From assembly GCA_031763025.1 (NCBI GenBank), contig JASSKH010000027.1, forward strand, positions 7,872,241 to 7,936,240: a DNA stretch of 64,000 nucleotides. The letters are read 5' to 3'. Made by a program: the position numbers and the translations under genes. Numbering within the stretch: the first letter of the stretch is position 1; each line of letters starts with the position of its first letter. Positions 25,801-36,262 of this stretch are shown in pieces. The notes beneath the pieces were generated by a model. The model was not told the DNA's origin. It worked only from the letters and a program-made list of their open reading frames with translations, and searched no databases. This DNA comes from Macrocystis pyrifera (taxonomy: Eukaryota > Sar > Phaeophyceae > Laminariales > Laminariaceae).

Positions 25801-28800
25801 GGACGATGTCTCACTGGCGTCATGGTGGTCGGTCGTTGACGTAAAGAGCGTCGATCTCGACCGGAAAAACTCCTTCGCTCACCTGGTGCCATCCGATACC
25901 TACGTCAAGGCCTGGTATAAGCTCAAAGAACTTGAAGTGGCTCTTTGCTCTGCATGTCTCACCACAGATCAGGTACGCCATCCAGAACGTTGCGATCTCT
26001 CAAGCGGGTGGTTTCGATAGAGAGCACGCTCGGTCTCCTTTCATGGGGCGCTAAGGCATCTGTCGGGATGCCTTCACGATTGTGGATGCAGACATGTTGA
26101 ATGTCTACATACGTACATACGGAGTAGTTCCATTCACCCTGAAAGATGTGCCCCCCAAGATAAAGACCCCCCGACATTTTACGCAACAGGACAATCAACG
26201 ACCGAATAGGATTGAATGCTACCAATGGTGCACATATACTCCCCGGTACCCCGCCCCGTTCTTCCTCTCTTTTGTGCATTTCGACCACGTCGCCCCTGTC
26301 ATTGTGCCACAGCTGGCCCGAATCTTGGAAAGCTTCCCACGCGAGGGTCAGATTCGAGCAGAGGTGGTGGTGACCTTCTACCACAAGGTTGGTGTCGAAT
26401 CCAGGGATTTTCCACCAGCAAAATCTGGTCCAAAAAAAACAAACCACCAGGAAAACTGCGGGCACCATATGTCTTTCTCGCTAATTCAGTTTTAACCAAC
26501 TCAATCATTGATACTCATAGATAGAGCCTCCGTAATAGCGAGCATACCGGCAGGTCACAACGCACTCAAGAGATGGCGCCGTGTCGGTAGAACTTGCATG
26601 CACCCCGTACGTAGGCACGGCCTGAAGCACTCGTCCGTGACCCTTCGACTGGTGAAAACAACTCGTTTGTATTTTCCAGGTCACAGATATCGACCAGATG
26701 TGCCTCCTGGTCGACGCTCTCCGACCTGACGAAAGTCGCGAGGTGTATACCCGCCGCGGCTTCCTGAACGTGGCCAACCCTTTCTTCGCCGATCGGTACT
26801 ACCGGTTGGATCTCTCCGTCTGGGACGATCGGGAGATGGCGAAGATTCTAATCCGACTGGTGGGGCTGTTTTTCATGTTGTACCAGTGTGAACCTGGGCT
26901 TCGCGGGCGCCCAAACAACGTCTCGGCCAGTTCCTGGCACTAAGTATACCTGGTATGCATCGACTACTATTAAGAATAATGCGCTTGGATACAGTTCACA
27001 TGGGCATTCTCATTCAATGTCACTACGTACGTGCATTGAAACACTCTCCGGGACTCTGCCACATGAACCGTTTGTACACGACCCAGGCGATGATGGAACC
27101 CGGCGAGAACTGGATCGACGAAACTTACGAACGGAAGATTGAACTCGGTCCTTTGCCTGGGTGGGAATTGCCTTTAGACTGGACAACCCCGGATATTACC
27201 TCCGACAAGAAGGCAAGCGCTGCGTCAATAGTAAGACCGTGTTCGTCGGAAATTTGCCGCCCTTGAGCACATCACCACGAACTGCCTTGTTTTTTCTCAA
27301 GGCGGATACTCTTAGTAGAACAGTAGTAGAGCCAAGGAAATATGATATTCGTCATTTCTTTTCTAGCACGTAGGCAGCATAAGCCATCTTCTTGTTTGGA
27401 GCATGCAGGCTCCAAGTGCCTTCGATGATATGATATATTCTGACACGTGGTCCCGATGGTACTACGATGTTCTACAGGAAGGGGGGCCGCGTCGCTTTGG
27501 CATCCTGACGTTGTGGTACGCTTCGACGCCTCGGCTTGGCTGCATGCCCAACTTGGGTGTTAGGCAGGCAAGAATCAGACGTGCTCTCTATTTTGAATCG
27601 CCCATGACTCTTTCTTTCACATTGCAGTCGAAGAAAAATGCGGATACTGTAAATCGCGTATTGTTGCGAGTAAATGATGTACTTCGTATGTAGGGGTTTC
27701 CAGCATGTAGGCAAAGCTTGGCAACTAGCTGTCACGTCTATTGGTCTCTCGGACAATACCGAGTGTGGTGGCCGCTGCGAACACGTTTCAGCTGCGGGTA
27801 GATCAGACTTGTTGCCGAATTGTCACATTCCATGAACTGCTCTAAACATCTGCACCGTCAACAAGCGATTCAATAGGGTGGCTTCCGGGGCTGGACTGAA
27901 ATGATGCTCGAGCACACCGCGACTATCACGCACATCCTAAATCACGTCACCGGGATCTTTTTCTTAACCTCGTAGTGGTAATCCCTGGTGCGATGCATGT
28001 CTCCTGCCTGACACAGGATCTGGCGAGGAGAACGTTGTGCAGCATTGTGGATATGGATTTCAGCTCAAGCGGTGACGAGATGGCGGCATTTGACATTGTA
28101 GCACACACGTTTCGACAGCAGAAGAGGTAAGTACCCTCGCCATCGCAGACCCAAGCAGAAAAAGTTGCCAAATCATCAAATTACATGACGGGTTCTGCGT
28201 CGTAAACGTCACACATATTGTGATCAAGATGCGCCCTCTCTCGGCATCAACGGCGCGTGTTTTTCGCAGTCATTACCATAGCAACTGCAGATTGTCACAT
28301 GCCCAGCAAACCGAGAGAGGAGGGCCAGGCTAATGATACAACGTAGATCCGTGCGTTACCTGTGTGTAGCAGCCGGGAAGGACGGATCCAAGTGCTACAA
28401 CAGAACAGGCGTCTGCACGTGTATAGCTGGGCAGTTCAACAGAGTAGAACCAAATGCTCGTTGAAGCACAATATCTTGATGTCTTTAGGTCACTTCACCT
28501 AGCAAGAACTTCACTTGATGGTACCTGCGATACCGCTCGTCCTGTGCCAATGCAGTAGAGCCGCTAGGTAGAGCTAGTCGTTCCAACCAAGGAAAGGTAG
28601 ACGAACCACGTCGCAAACTCAGAGTAGGTAGAAGAAGAACTGAGGTCGATAGCCGACCAAGACTTTAACTTGTACGTATCTGAATACGTACGTTACACAA
28701 ATACGTGGCACAATGTGATACAAATGCGAAGGGATTTTACCACTTGCTTAAGAAAATGGTTGAGGGTCACTGTGCACGAAACGAGAATAACTAACCCTAA

Positions 28801-29436
28801 CCCTACGTCAATCAGACGCAATCAACCATTGGTTAGCACTAGACCCTGCGTCTCGTACGCAGTTTGTGTCAACAATTTTCTCGAATAAGTGGTAGACTCT
28901 ACTTACAAATGCGGTGCCACCTCAACCAATAATTCAACACATGTGAAGAATACGTTGAAGCGTAGTATCCGACGCATACCGTCTTATACAGAGTATTTAA
29001 AAACATCCCACACTTACATACTTCAAGCACCAGTTGGTTCAGGAATGAGCCTTGCCAAAAATGCTTTGGTCGGTGTCGAAGTTGATGTGTACGTCCGGAA
29101 ATAAACCGTCCCTATTGGCATTGAGATTTTGGCCTGCAGCTGCTGCGTGCGTGATATTCTGTGCTCATCGAACTAACTTCACAGGGTCCACCGCTTTCGC
29201 CCAACAGGTTCCGAAGCATGCTCGACAAGGCGCGACAAGGAATGATTCTCCTCGCCGACGAGATAGCGATCGGTTTCACCAAGGACGTGGCAGGAGTGGA
29301 CGGCGTAGGCACGACTGGGCCAGACACGGCTCGAACATATTGTCCCACCGCGACCAGTAGCCTTACGGAGGTCGGCGAAGAAAGAGAGCTGGCTCACGCC
29401 TGGGGGTTTCCTGCAGATGTACAGTCTTTCGAATAG
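13850..29436 (+). CDS. Large leucine-rich-repeat and EF-hand protein (35 exons, about 1,527 residues)
   Basis: Exons: 13850-13930, 14765-14943, 15332-15490, 15832-15964, 16364-16537, 16853-17018, 17313-17436, 17635-17746, 18206-18388, 18629-18733, 19144-19206, 19469-19609, 19984-20082, 20356-20533, 20565-20734, 20949-21101, 21556-21663, 22175-22312, 22755-22880, 23175-23280, 23512-23648, 24025-24135, 24248-24382, 24522-24644, 25361-25527, 25789-25972, 26313-26387, 26680-26859, 27087-27212, 27409-27567, 27628-27669, 28017-28126, 28489-28520, 29034-29086, 29185-29436. Every junction keeps phase. Residues of exons 6-12 are ribonuclease-inhibitor-type LRRs (SLTHLDLSENKIG, LLEVDLTGNLIG, LTSLNLGWNSIR, LTSLDLSYNS, IKFVELEGNRIG). 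Exon 12 ends ATGEYTLDLQ. Exons 16 and 17 hold EF-hand loops, one slightly degenerate (DKDNKGKLVVND) and one canonical (DTDHSGSVDLEE). The roughly 900-residue rest has no domain I recognise; it contains WxLPLDWTT-like Trp-rich motifs. No signal peptide or membrane segment is seen, so it is probably a cytosolic or axonemal Ca2+-responsive scaffold (inference). Exons 1-2 and 33-35 are the least certain. Confidence 0.82.
18763..18875 (+). repeat. Tandem duplication, 56-bp period, in an intron
   Basis: Two near-identical copies begin CATCATC(C/A)TTGAGCATCCATT and end CATTATATRTAG, at about 18763 and 18819. They lie in the intron after exon 10 of the LRR/EF-hand gene, just downstream of its GTGTGG donor. 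The duplication does not touch the coding exon. Confidence 0.85.
28791..28805 (+). repeat. Short interstitial telomere-type repeat
   Basis: CTAACCCTAACCCTAC is about two and a half CCCTAA units, inside the intron between exons 33 and 34 of the LRR/EF-hand gene. Confidence 0.7.
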
Positions 29437-29517
29437 TCTAGTCCAAGTGTGCCTTGTATCCACGGAGCAGTGAACAATTAGTGTTTCCAATCATTTGGAG
29501 CGGTCACAGAAGTTCTT

Positions 29518-29946
29518 GTGACAGCATGTGTCATGTCTTTGTCGGCAAGATGGTCAAGACAAGCCATTATGCGCATTATCAGGTATATGATACGATATTG
29601 TCGGAAAGAAGGGCCGGCAAATACCGATGCGCGAAAACGAGCACTCCAGGCAGCAGGACACGCGAGTCAAGTGGCAATAACTTGGTACGTGATGAAAACA
29701 ATTGTACAGAGCAGACAAACGATTAATCTCTTGGAGCGCATGCAGACAAATCTTAATGTACGGAACGATGATCAGCGTACCGCAACTGGCGCGATGAACG
29801 ATACAATCGGGTTTATATCCCGAGGGTATATTCTGAATCCGACACTCACACCAATATGTTCAGCTTGGAACCTCTTTAGACAGAGGGGGGGGCAGATTCG
29901 CTGTACCCAATTTCAAGTTATGAGCATGGCCAATAGGGTATTGTAA
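29518..29946 (+). CDS. Open frame of 142 codons, unknown
   Basis: An uninterrupted plus-strand frame starts 80 bp after the stop of the LRR/EF-hand gene. The product is basic and helix-prone (for example RKRALQAAGHASQVAITWYV) with no motif I know. It has no clear splice sites and its A+T-rich codons differ from the gene upstream. It could be a remnant of a mobile element or chance. I give it low weight. Confidence 0.22.
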   Translation: MTACVMSLSARWSRQAIMRIIRYMIRYCRKEGPANTDARKRALQAAGHASQVAITWYVMKTIVQSRQTINLLERMQTNLNVRNDDQRTATGAMNDTIGFISRGYILNPTLTPICSAWNLFRQRGGQIRCTQFQVMSMANRVL

Positions 29947-30200
29947 GCACCGTTCTCTGTGCCAGACCTCAGTCAAGCAATGCCTTGTGAAACCCTTGGC
30001 GGAATTATTCTGCATCATTTCAGTGGTTGAGCTCGGAGAAGGGCTGTATCTGGGGTCCGATCTGATAAATATAACGAAATAGTATACGGAATCGTGACGG
30101 TTAGCCTCCCAGGGCGTGCCGCAAAGGACGGTGCGCTGCCATGGACGTTCTTTAGAGCAGAACAGCATGCATACCGTATTTTCGATCCCTTCAACAGAAC

Positions 30201-30242
30201 GGGGGGGGGGGGGGGGGGGGGGGGGGTACTTATTGGGGGGGG
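30201..30242 (+). repeat. Poly-G tract (26 G) followed by a second G-run
   Basis: There are twenty-six consecutive G at 30201-30226, then TACTTATT, then eight G at 30235-30242, then TACTTATT again, so the unit G(n)TACTTATT is duplicated. It sits at the 3' end of the LINE fragment (as poly-C on the LINE strand). Long G-runs also sit at repeat junctions at 38061, 39081, 39618 and 46344. Confidence 0.85.
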
Positions 30243-30245
30243 TAC

Positions 30246-31562
30246 TTATTTGTTGCTGGCCTTAGTCATTTCACCATTGGCCACGCATCCCTTTCGAGAC
30301 GGAGCACCGTTCCTATTCCTAGTGGAGACACCTCCGATAGTTGGGCTCTCATTACGTTGTTTGTATATATTACATAGAAACTTTTCGCTATTCTTCTCCC
30401 CTTCCTGTTTCGCCGCCTTTGGCCACCATCTATCTCCTAGGATAGAGATCGTTTTCTCGCTGCTATCTAGTGTTGTACCAAGCTCCTCCATGTTACATTC
30501 GTCTATTCCCCCCTTATCTCCTCTTCAAACACATCCCGTTCCTCCCTGTATAGTTCACATTCTCCTACTATGCGAGTTCTACTTTCGATTGCTTTGCTAC
30601 ACGGGCACATCTGTGCATCTACATCTTCTCCCGGCTACTGGTATACCTCTTTCTTCTTTCTGGCAGGTCCAAGTCACCTACACAAAATGGCAGTTTCAGC
30701 GTTTTCGCGAACTCCATTGGGCCGTGCAAATATATTTGCATTACTATCCCTTCGCTCATCCCCTGTATATCTCTAAGTGTTTATCCAATTCCACCTTATT
30801 TCCTAGCGCTAGCCTTTCCCTCCTTTCTATCCTTTCTGCTACTTCTGCCTTGTACCTTCCAAACTTCTCTGCGGACATCATGTCTTCTTGGTTTCCTCCT
30901 ATATCCTTCCAAACTTTCTCAACTACGCCATCCCACCATATTCCGGCTCACCCTTTCGTTACTTTCTCCCAGACAGCTCTATCAACTGTGGCTGGCAACC
31001 TCTTTTTTTTCATGTTCCTTACTTTGTATTGCCATTTCAACGTTCTCATGGCTCTGTTTGTCTTGAGTCTTGAGTGGGTACATTCCCAGTTCTGCTCTTG
31101 ATACTGTATTTGCTGTCGTAGTTGAGCATCTTAGTATTCAGCTGCTGTCATCTGCTGTACTGTTTCCAACTATTTTACGAACATCGCGTTCCCTTCGCAT
31201 ACGTCTCCTGCGTATTCTAGCTATGGTACTATCACATTCATCAGGATACATCTCTTGATTCTAGTGTCAAGGTGCGAGTCTGTTACGATTGCATCCATCT
31301 TGCCTACCTGGGCTTTACCATTTCCTGTTACTTTCGCTACTTGTGTATCCCAAGAGCAGTACTTTGAGATATCTACGCCAAGGTACGAATTACTGGTCTA
31401 CGATCGGCAACTCATTTTCTCCCCACTTCCAACGGAAATTGCCGGGTTCACAAAATCCTCGTTACATACAACTACTGCGCACTTCTTGACGTTCGCCTTC
31501 ATCCTCCATTTCCTAGTGTATTCTAGCGCCCTCTTGTACGGCGGCATCGATTACTGTTGGTG
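30246..31562 (-). mobile_element. LINE (non-LTR retrotransposon) 3' fragment, decayed
   Basis: Read on the minus strand, the region encodes the distal reverse-transcriptase and C-terminal part of a LINE ORF2 with several stops and frameshifts. Segments run in order: WRMKANVKKC-like, NFRWKWGENELPIVDQ, TRIKICILMNV-like, AELGMYPLKTNR, a Cys-rich C-P-C...H-V-C zinc-type motif (CPCSKAIESRTRIVGEC), and the end GDRWWPKAAKQEG...NGEMTKASNK before a stop at 30246. The catalytic YxDD would lie just beyond 31562, so the 5' part is missing. A second, similar copy lies at 37512-38046. The large plus-strand open frame at 30094-31101 is only the antisense shadow of this element. The function when intact would be target-primed reverse transcription. 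Confidence 0.75.
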
Positions 31563-31566
31563 AGTT

Positions 31567-32660
31567 TTGCCTTTCGGCTTCATTTTGACCCCATGGTGCT
31601 ACAAGACCCTCAGTGAGGCGAAGGCAGCCTATCTTCGTTCCAACGGGATTCCGGCGTTGGCTTACCTCGACGATTCGGGGCTCAAAAACTTCCGGACCTC
31701 CCACAGGCGGTTGGCGCGTGAGCAATGGCTGGCGGCGGGAGAAGCGACACACGTAGCTATGTTGGTGTCGATTCTGTGTGGTCTATTCCTGTCGGCAAAG
31801 AAGTGTGACTTCCGGCCGACCAGGCAGCAGCAATAGTTCGGTATAGTGTGTGACTCGGACACCGCTGCCTTCCGAGTGCCGCAGCAGAAGCTGAATAAGT
31901 TGCAGCTACTGTTGCGAGCAGCAATGGACGGGGAGCAGCTATCTTTCCGTACGCTTCAGCGGACGGGGAGCAGCTATCTTTCCGTACGCTTCAGCGAATC
32001 GCGGACAAGTGCATGAGCATGACGGTGGCTATTCGGCCGGCATCGCTGTGGACGCATGCGATGTTTGCGGTGATCGCAAACTTCGAGAAGTCAGGTCGGT
32101 GCACCGTCGATCTCACGCAAGACTCACGGGCTGACCTGTTAGGCGAGTTCCGGTAGAGATTGGGCATTACGGCCACCTCGCGAGAGAGACCGTGGCAACG
32201 GATGCGGCATTTCTCGGCTGCCTTGACGAAAGGATCTTCGGATGCGTCTTCCGTCGCATGGGGGAGCGTGGTCAACAAGGCCGCGGGTACCTTCCCCACG
32301 GGTGGGGGTGTTCCCACCAGACTGGTGGACGAAGCATACCAACCAGAAGGAGATGTACGGCCTCTACCACCTCCTACAGCAGTTTTGTAAGCTCCACCCG
32401 GACGTGTTGAGGCGAACTTAAGTGTTCATTGACGTGGACAACCACTCGGTTGTGTGTGCGTTTAACCATGGGCGTGGTAGGAACTGCAAGACTCACGCAC
32501 TGCTAGTGCAGCTGCCCGAGCTGCAGGTAGAATACGGAGTGAAGCCATTATTTGCATAGCGCGCGCAGCGTTCAAGGTGTTATGGACAGAGATAGGTTCG
32601 TTTAACGTCGACCTTATGGCATTAACGGCGTCGTTCTTTCGACATCCCTTGAGCATGGAG
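31567..32660 (+). pseudogene. Reverse transcriptase / RNase H fragment of the DIRS-like element
   Basis: The frame from 31567 reads FGFILTPWCYKTLSEAKAAY, then LAYLDDS (the RT catalytic YLDD), then FLSAKKCDFRPTRQQQ and a stop at 31834-31836. The following FGIVCDSDTAAFRVPQQKL is in the same frame after that stop, so a single TAG replaces a codon. A short tandem duplication of about 40 bp (GGACGGGGAGCAGCTATCTTTCCGTACGCTTCAGCG, near 31927 and 31961) breaks the following part. RNase-H-like residues D-V-D-N follow near 32430. Confidence 0.65.
31922..31996 (+). repeat. Short tandem duplication inside the RT pseudogene
   Basis: A segment containing GAGCAGCTATCTTTCCGTAC is present twice in a row, about 37 bp apart. 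It shifts and lengthens the retroelement frame, so it arose after the element was inserted. Confidence 0.75.
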
Positions 32661-33214
32661 GCACGGCTCTTTTTCTCCCAGTGCTCTTTTCAACACGGTA
32701 CCTGCATGATGTGCAAATCCTTCCAGATGTACCGACCCGTGTTTAGTTTTTTGGTATTGTTACAATGTTCTCGTGCTCATGCGGGCTGGTTGACTCCGGT
32801 TTATGGATGGGCTTGCAGGGTCGAGCAGCTGGTCGAGACATCATCATGGTCGGTATCCAGTCCACATATGTAGGTAGTTTACAACCGATACAGCGTATTC
32901 GTGCTCTCCCCTGCGTAGGTAGTGCACAAAGGGGGGTGGTGAGTATGGCTAGATTGGCGAATTCAAGAACATGTAGCCGGGACAGCCGATCGGCGGGTAT
33001 ACTCTGATTTAAGCTACAGCAACAAGACTTTTCATGACATGAATCGCCTAACTCTCAATCGACTCGACCACCCAGTAACTTATCATGAGAGTCATGATCA
33101 CGCCGCACGCCACCGAACCATGCTCGCAGAAACCACGCATGCTGAGACCACGCCCACCCCCTGCGCCTTCGTTACTTGGAGTATTGTTGACAGCATCCCT
33201 CAGACTCACCCCGG

Positions 33215-33342
33215 CGCCGTCTCCCTTCAGACATGTGGGGAAGGGGGCTTGACTGACAGACAGCTGGGCACCCTCGCGTTTCACGACACGCCGTCTCCCT
33301 TTAAACATCTGGGGAAGGGGGCTTGACTGACAGACAGCTGGC
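33215..33342 (+). repeat. Pair of 54-bp direct repeats, 74-bp period
   Basis: Copies at 33215-33268 and 33289-33342 share CGCCGTCTCCCTT and GGGGAAGGGGGCTTGACTGA, then CAGACAGCTGG. They differ at about four positions. They could be part of an LTR-like end or a local duplication. Confidence 0.8.
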
Positions 33343-33570
33343 CCCGACCACGTGACTCGAGCGGTGCGGGCACCTCGGGCGGCGGCCCCGGCCCCTCCTT
33401 TCCGCACGGCGTCGGCGCGTTCGCCATCGACGGGGGTGGACGGGCAGCGTCCAAGAGGAGGCGGCGGTACAGAGAAGCAGGCGTCGTCTGCGATGTCGCC
33501 AACGGGTCGTGGGATGACCACGGCAGTAACCTGGGGTAGCTCTGGTGGACCCCCCACGAGGGGGTAAGGG

Positions 33571-34150
33571 TTGCCGCATAGCGAGCAGCCGCCGGAACGA
33601 GCGGTGGTGGAGGTGGTGATTGAGGGCCTGAGCGTCGTCATCCAGATGGAGGGCGGAGCGACGCACTCCAGGACTGTCTCCACTGCATCGCTGAAGCCAT
33701 TCTACACGAGGCCATCCGATCTTCGGCACCCCATGCACGATGAGTTCGTGCAAATGGAGTGGGGAGCGGACCTGGGGCTCGGAGGGCACTCGATTACCGC
33801 AGCACCAATGTACACGCTACTGGACAGGAGGAGGGTGGTCAGCGCTACCGGGGTCGCGAAATGAGGGTACCGCGGCGTGAACATCGACGACGGGGAGGCG
33901 TCGGACTGGGTATCGTCACTCCGCTGCAGTTGGACACGTTTCACGCGTGGTGGAACTTGTACGATCCAAGCAGCGAGCGGAGCCGCCCCGCAGCCCGAGA
34001 CTAAGGGCCGAGAAGACGCCCCGCGCTGAGTAGAAACGAGGCACTGAGAAAGTTCGCGGTCGGCACGAAAGTCATCAAGCCGGTCGAGGGCGGAAAGGGG
34101 CGCGCGGGGTGGCCCGGGCAGATCTACGACTTTACTCGCCGTTTCGCGCA
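33571..34150 (+). pseudogene. Possible pol C-terminal fragment of an LTR element
   Basis: The plus-strand frame gives EVVIEGLSVVIQMEGG and TRTVSTASLKPFYTRP-like residues up to a stop at 33864. A shifted frame continues with TPLQLDTFHAWWNLYDPS near 33917, and another with KVIKPVEGGKGRAGWPGQ near 34070. The style fits the region downstream of an integrase core, but this is a judgement from memory of the family. Confidence 0.4.
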
Positions 34151-34167
34151 TGATCTCCTTCTATCCC

Positions 34168-34171
34168 TCCC

Positions 34172-34217
<46 letters not shown>

Positions 34218-34228
34218 TCCCTCTCCGT
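34168..34228 (+). repeat. (CT)n microsatellite grading to (CCCTCT)
   Basis: About 22 CT units run from 34176 to about 34212, followed by CCCTCTCCCTCTCC. Simple repeat. Confidence 0.95.
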
Positions 34229-35593
34229 CGCCGGCCCTCGGGCATGGTGCTGGGTGTATGGGCGCGCTTTTTTGTGCCTGCGCCCGCAACTGCGTTTTTC
34301 ACGCCCTCTCTCCGTATTTCGCGCCACCGCTCGAACAGCCAACCGAAGATTGAGCACCTCGTCCGGGGTCCATCTTCGAGTACAGCCGCGCGCAACACCG
34401 GCTCACCTGTCTTGGTGGTGTCGGCTTCGGGGCTTCGGGGGAGTTGATGGAGGAGGAGCGTCTTCTGCTTTTGCTCCGGGGTGGCGATTCTTGAAGCGCT
34501 TGTTCTAAGTTGGGGAGGATGAGCGGGATGCCGCTGGGGGGCGTTGTTCTAAGCCAGCGGCACTTGGGAACACCAACCCGCTTAGCTCAGCGACGGCAAA
34601 GTACGAATTTGCAGGAGTTCATTGTTTTAGTAGGCGAAAGTGATTGCTATGTTGAAGTAATGTAAAAAAGACCCGGTCATCTCGCATTACCGTCGCGATC
34701 TGTGTATCTATGGCGGGAGTAGGGGGCAATAGGAGGCTATTGTCCGAAGGAACGGGGTTCCTTGCGATCTCTGACATTCTGTTTTCGCCTAGTTTTCACC
34801 TTGGAGGCGCGACGATTGTGATATTTCCTATCTATTGGCACAATAGTGTTAGGTGGTACAGGTATTGTACGTCGGGGAACGGTAGTCAGCTTAGGAGTCA
34901 AGCGATCATTCAGGAACGTAGTTGGAGGGGGCATAACATGGTACGCCGCGTTAAGAGAGCAAGGCGACGCATGTAGTGTGCGTACTGGGGGGAAGCTTTT
35001 CCTATCGGCAAAAAAAATGGGCTGAATTTCTTCCCTCAGTTTGGTTGGCATATATTACCTCGGGTCCACCGTCTAGGATATCGCGTGGCTTGCCTTATCT
35101 GGCTAAACCAGCTGGGGAGGATGTTACGGTGGTAATCCAAGGACCCGAGGGCTTTCCAGAAGTGGACACGGCATGCAGACAAAGGGGATAATGTGAATTG
35201 AACGTGGAGACTGTAGGGATGTGAGCAGACGGTCACAACCCTTTTCCACCGCTTGAGCTTCTTATAGCTCGTCCTATTGCCGGTAGTGTTCCCCTACACC
35301 AGAAGAGTACCGACTGAGACAACTAGGAGATGGCTCAGGCGTATGTTTCGCAGGCTGGGTGGAACAACGGGAATGCAGGTGGCAGTCTTTGCAACGAACT
35401 GAAAGAGCTTGAGCGTGTGAACGTGTGTCAGACGGCCTATGACCCTGTTTGTTCTGATAACGAATTAATACGTGATGTTTTAGAGTGTGAGTATATCTGA
35501 GCAGCCTTTCGAGGAACATAAGTTATATCGGCCGGAGAGATCGACGAGACTACGCCATCATGCATGGCACGCGCACCGCCCGACTCTGTGATA

Positions 35594-35949
35594 GTACGAC
35601 TGTGCCGGTTCCACAGGGACAGATGTGTTTGCGCAGGACATTTCGATCGTGCCGGATAGAAGAGTCCCGGCCTTTGGGCTTTGTTTTCCACCCCACTATG
35701 ATTGCAGGACGCATTGTCCAATATATGGCAGAATGCAAGGCTCATGCGGTTGCCCTCTTGCCAGATGTGAAGGCGTATGTGTTCCCTTTGTTGCAACTCG
35801 CCACGGTCTATCGAGGTGGTCCTTGTGGCCACGGACGGGTGCTTTCAGTGGCCCAGTGCTGGTGGTGGCCTCAAGAATTGGCGGAACCCTCGCTGGGGGA
35901 TGATAACGTACGAAGTGGATTTCCGCAGTTGGGGATAGCAATTACCTGA
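35594..35949 (+). pseudogene. Distal pol fragment of the DIRS-like element
   Basis: One frame reads YDCAGSTGTDVFAQDISIVP then PAFGLCFPP. The next reads MIAGRIVQYMAECKAHAVAL and LPDVKAYVFPLLQLATV. The two must be joined by a frameshift near 35695. The FPP...P motifs match the region between RNase H and recombinase in DIRS-type elements. Confidence 0.55.
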
Positions 35950-36262
35950 TTTCGGCAACATGCTTATGATGATACGGATGTGATAACGACTACCCTCTGT
36001 CGGTGACCATCGCACGATGACGCGCTCTCACGCTTCCGAATGCTCATTGGGCATCAGAGTATACCTGGTATTCTTTATTTTGACTTTACACAGAACGATG
36101 CCAACGGGAGACCACTTCAGGGTGCTGCAGCCACGTGCGGTTTGCGTTTTGTTCCTCTTGCCAAGAAGAAAACCTTGAACAGTTTAGCTTCTGTGGAAAT
36201 GCGGCGTTCAGCCGGATCGGGCTCTGCCGGCCCCGCGGTACCCACCGCGGTCGCAGGTTACC

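Larger units (their letters stand above)
32682..35589 (+). mobile_element. 2.9-kb insertion splitting the DIRS-like element (possible LTR-element remains)
   Basis: The DIRS-like frame stops at about 32681 (...FFSQ) and resumes at about 35591 (YDCAGSTGTDVFAQD), as expected if 2.9 kb was inserted; the bases AGT are found on both edges. Inside, 33571-33864 reads VVIQMEGGATHSRTVSTASL and KPFYTRPSDLRHPM, resembling the region after the integrase core of LTR-element polyproteins, followed by a Gly/Arg-rich stretch. 35015-35150 reads KKWAEFLPSVWLAYITS, loosely like a gypsy integrase. Both are weak family matches. A CT-microsatellite and a pair of direct repeats also lie inside. Confidence 0.45.

Noticed and set aside
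30094..31101. A 335-codon plus-strand open frame, the longest in the window
   Set aside because: It is antisense to a LINE tail whose minus-strand reading has clear family motifs. The poly-Gly stretch comes from the poly-G tract.
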